NCBI GenBank assembly: GCA_001311805.1
Contig: BBCA01000063.1
Span: forward strand, 1-15,237
Source of the DNA: Lentibacillus juripiscarius JCM 12147
GTDB taxonomy: Bacteria; Bacillota; Bacilli; Bacillales_D; Amphibacillaceae
Direction: 5' to 3'
DNA length: 15,237 nucleotides
In this document: piece after piece, positions 15,145-15,237 of the stretch
Layout: the number at the start of each line of letters is the position of its first letter
How positions within the stretch are numbered: position 1 is the stretch's first letter
The notes under the pieces: model-generated
What the model saw: only the letters and a program-made list of their open reading frames with translations
What the model was told of the DNA's origin: nothing
Database searches by the model: none
Program-made: the position numbers and the translations under genes

Positions 15145-15237
15145 TCAGACGACAAATGACTGCACGAGGTATCTTTCAATAAATTCAGCCAGACCATCCT
15201 GTTCATGATGACCGGTTGTAACATCTGCGGCCGCCTT
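15145..15237 (-). CDS. C-terminus of a probable Cof-type HAD phosphatase (partial)
   Basis: The last 30 codons of a minus-strand gene that begins beyond the right edge. The residues AAADVTTGHHEQDGLAEFIERYL match the usual end of Cof/YidA-type haloacid dehalogenase-like phosphatases, where an AADYVT block is followed by an EDGVAxxLEKY helix. The catalytic DxD and Lys motifs lie outside the window, so neither activity nor substrate can be judged. No clear terminator follows the TGA. The call rests on one short C-terminal block. Confidence 0.5.
   Translation of the reverse strand, partial: KAAADVTTGHHEQDGLAEFIERYLVQSFVV

Overview
The window looks like a chromosomal segment from a low-to-mid GC Bacillaceae bacterium. 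Dispersed repeats of the types found here make the Virgibacillus/Lentibacillus/Oceanobacillus side of the family most likely (inference). The gene set and its rough order match the hit-ecsAB-yhaA-yhgC(hmoB)-pbpF-hemEHY neighbourhood of Bacillus subtilis, read right to left. Three things differ: ecsC is not seen, the yhaA-type hydrolase is on the opposite strand, and thiol-oxidase, PAP2, ferritin and dihydrouridine synthase genes sit in between.

The most important fact for a reader is sequence quality. Twelve of the thirteen full-length protein genes are broken by single-base indels. I count about 22, of which 19 are missing bases and 3 extra bases, nearly all in homopolymer runs. Restoring one base at each site gives uninterrupted proteins of normal family length with all expected catalytic motifs. 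I read these as uncorrected long-read errors, not pseudogenes, and I annotate each gene over its full repaired span.

Layout. 1-160: a 21-bp minisatellite whose units contain a small palindrome. 181-3638 (minus): hemE-hemH-hemY operon for the coproporphyrin-dependent haem pathway, closed by a terminator. 3774-5899 (minus): a class A penicillin-binding protein. 6058-6554 (plus): HmoB-type haem monooxygenase. 6585-6736 and 8596-8749: two copies of a ~153-bp dispersed repeat with imperfect terminal inverted repeats. 6795-7707 (minus): a BdbC/DsbB-type thiol oxidase with an anchored thioredoxin-like partner. 7799-8447 (minus): a PAP2 phosphatase. 8773-9209 (plus): a ferritin-like di-iron protein, followed by a second, foldable Bacillaceae repeat. 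9537-10706 (plus): an M20 amidohydrolase. 10893-11836 (minus): a tRNA-dihydrouridine synthase. 12202-14148 (minus): the ecsA-ecsB ABC transporter operon.

The right end, 14149-15237, is mostly non-coding and is the most interesting part. It holds a strong candidate for a ~320-nt structured RNA (about 14270-14597, plus strand), with an 11-bp long-range closing helix, several internal hairpins and its own intrinsic terminator; I cannot match it to a family I know. Next to it lies a 44-residue single-pass membrane protein gene whose stop codon is inside its terminator hairpin. The 3' end of what looks like a Cof-type HAD phosphatase gene runs off the window.

Functionally the window combines haem synthesis and turnover (hemE/H/Y, hmoB), iron handling (ferritin), the cell envelope (PBP1, PAP2, Ecs, extracytoplasmic disulfide formation) and tRNA modification. 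Apart from the candidate RNA, the small protein gene and the repeats, it is an ordinary housekeeping region.
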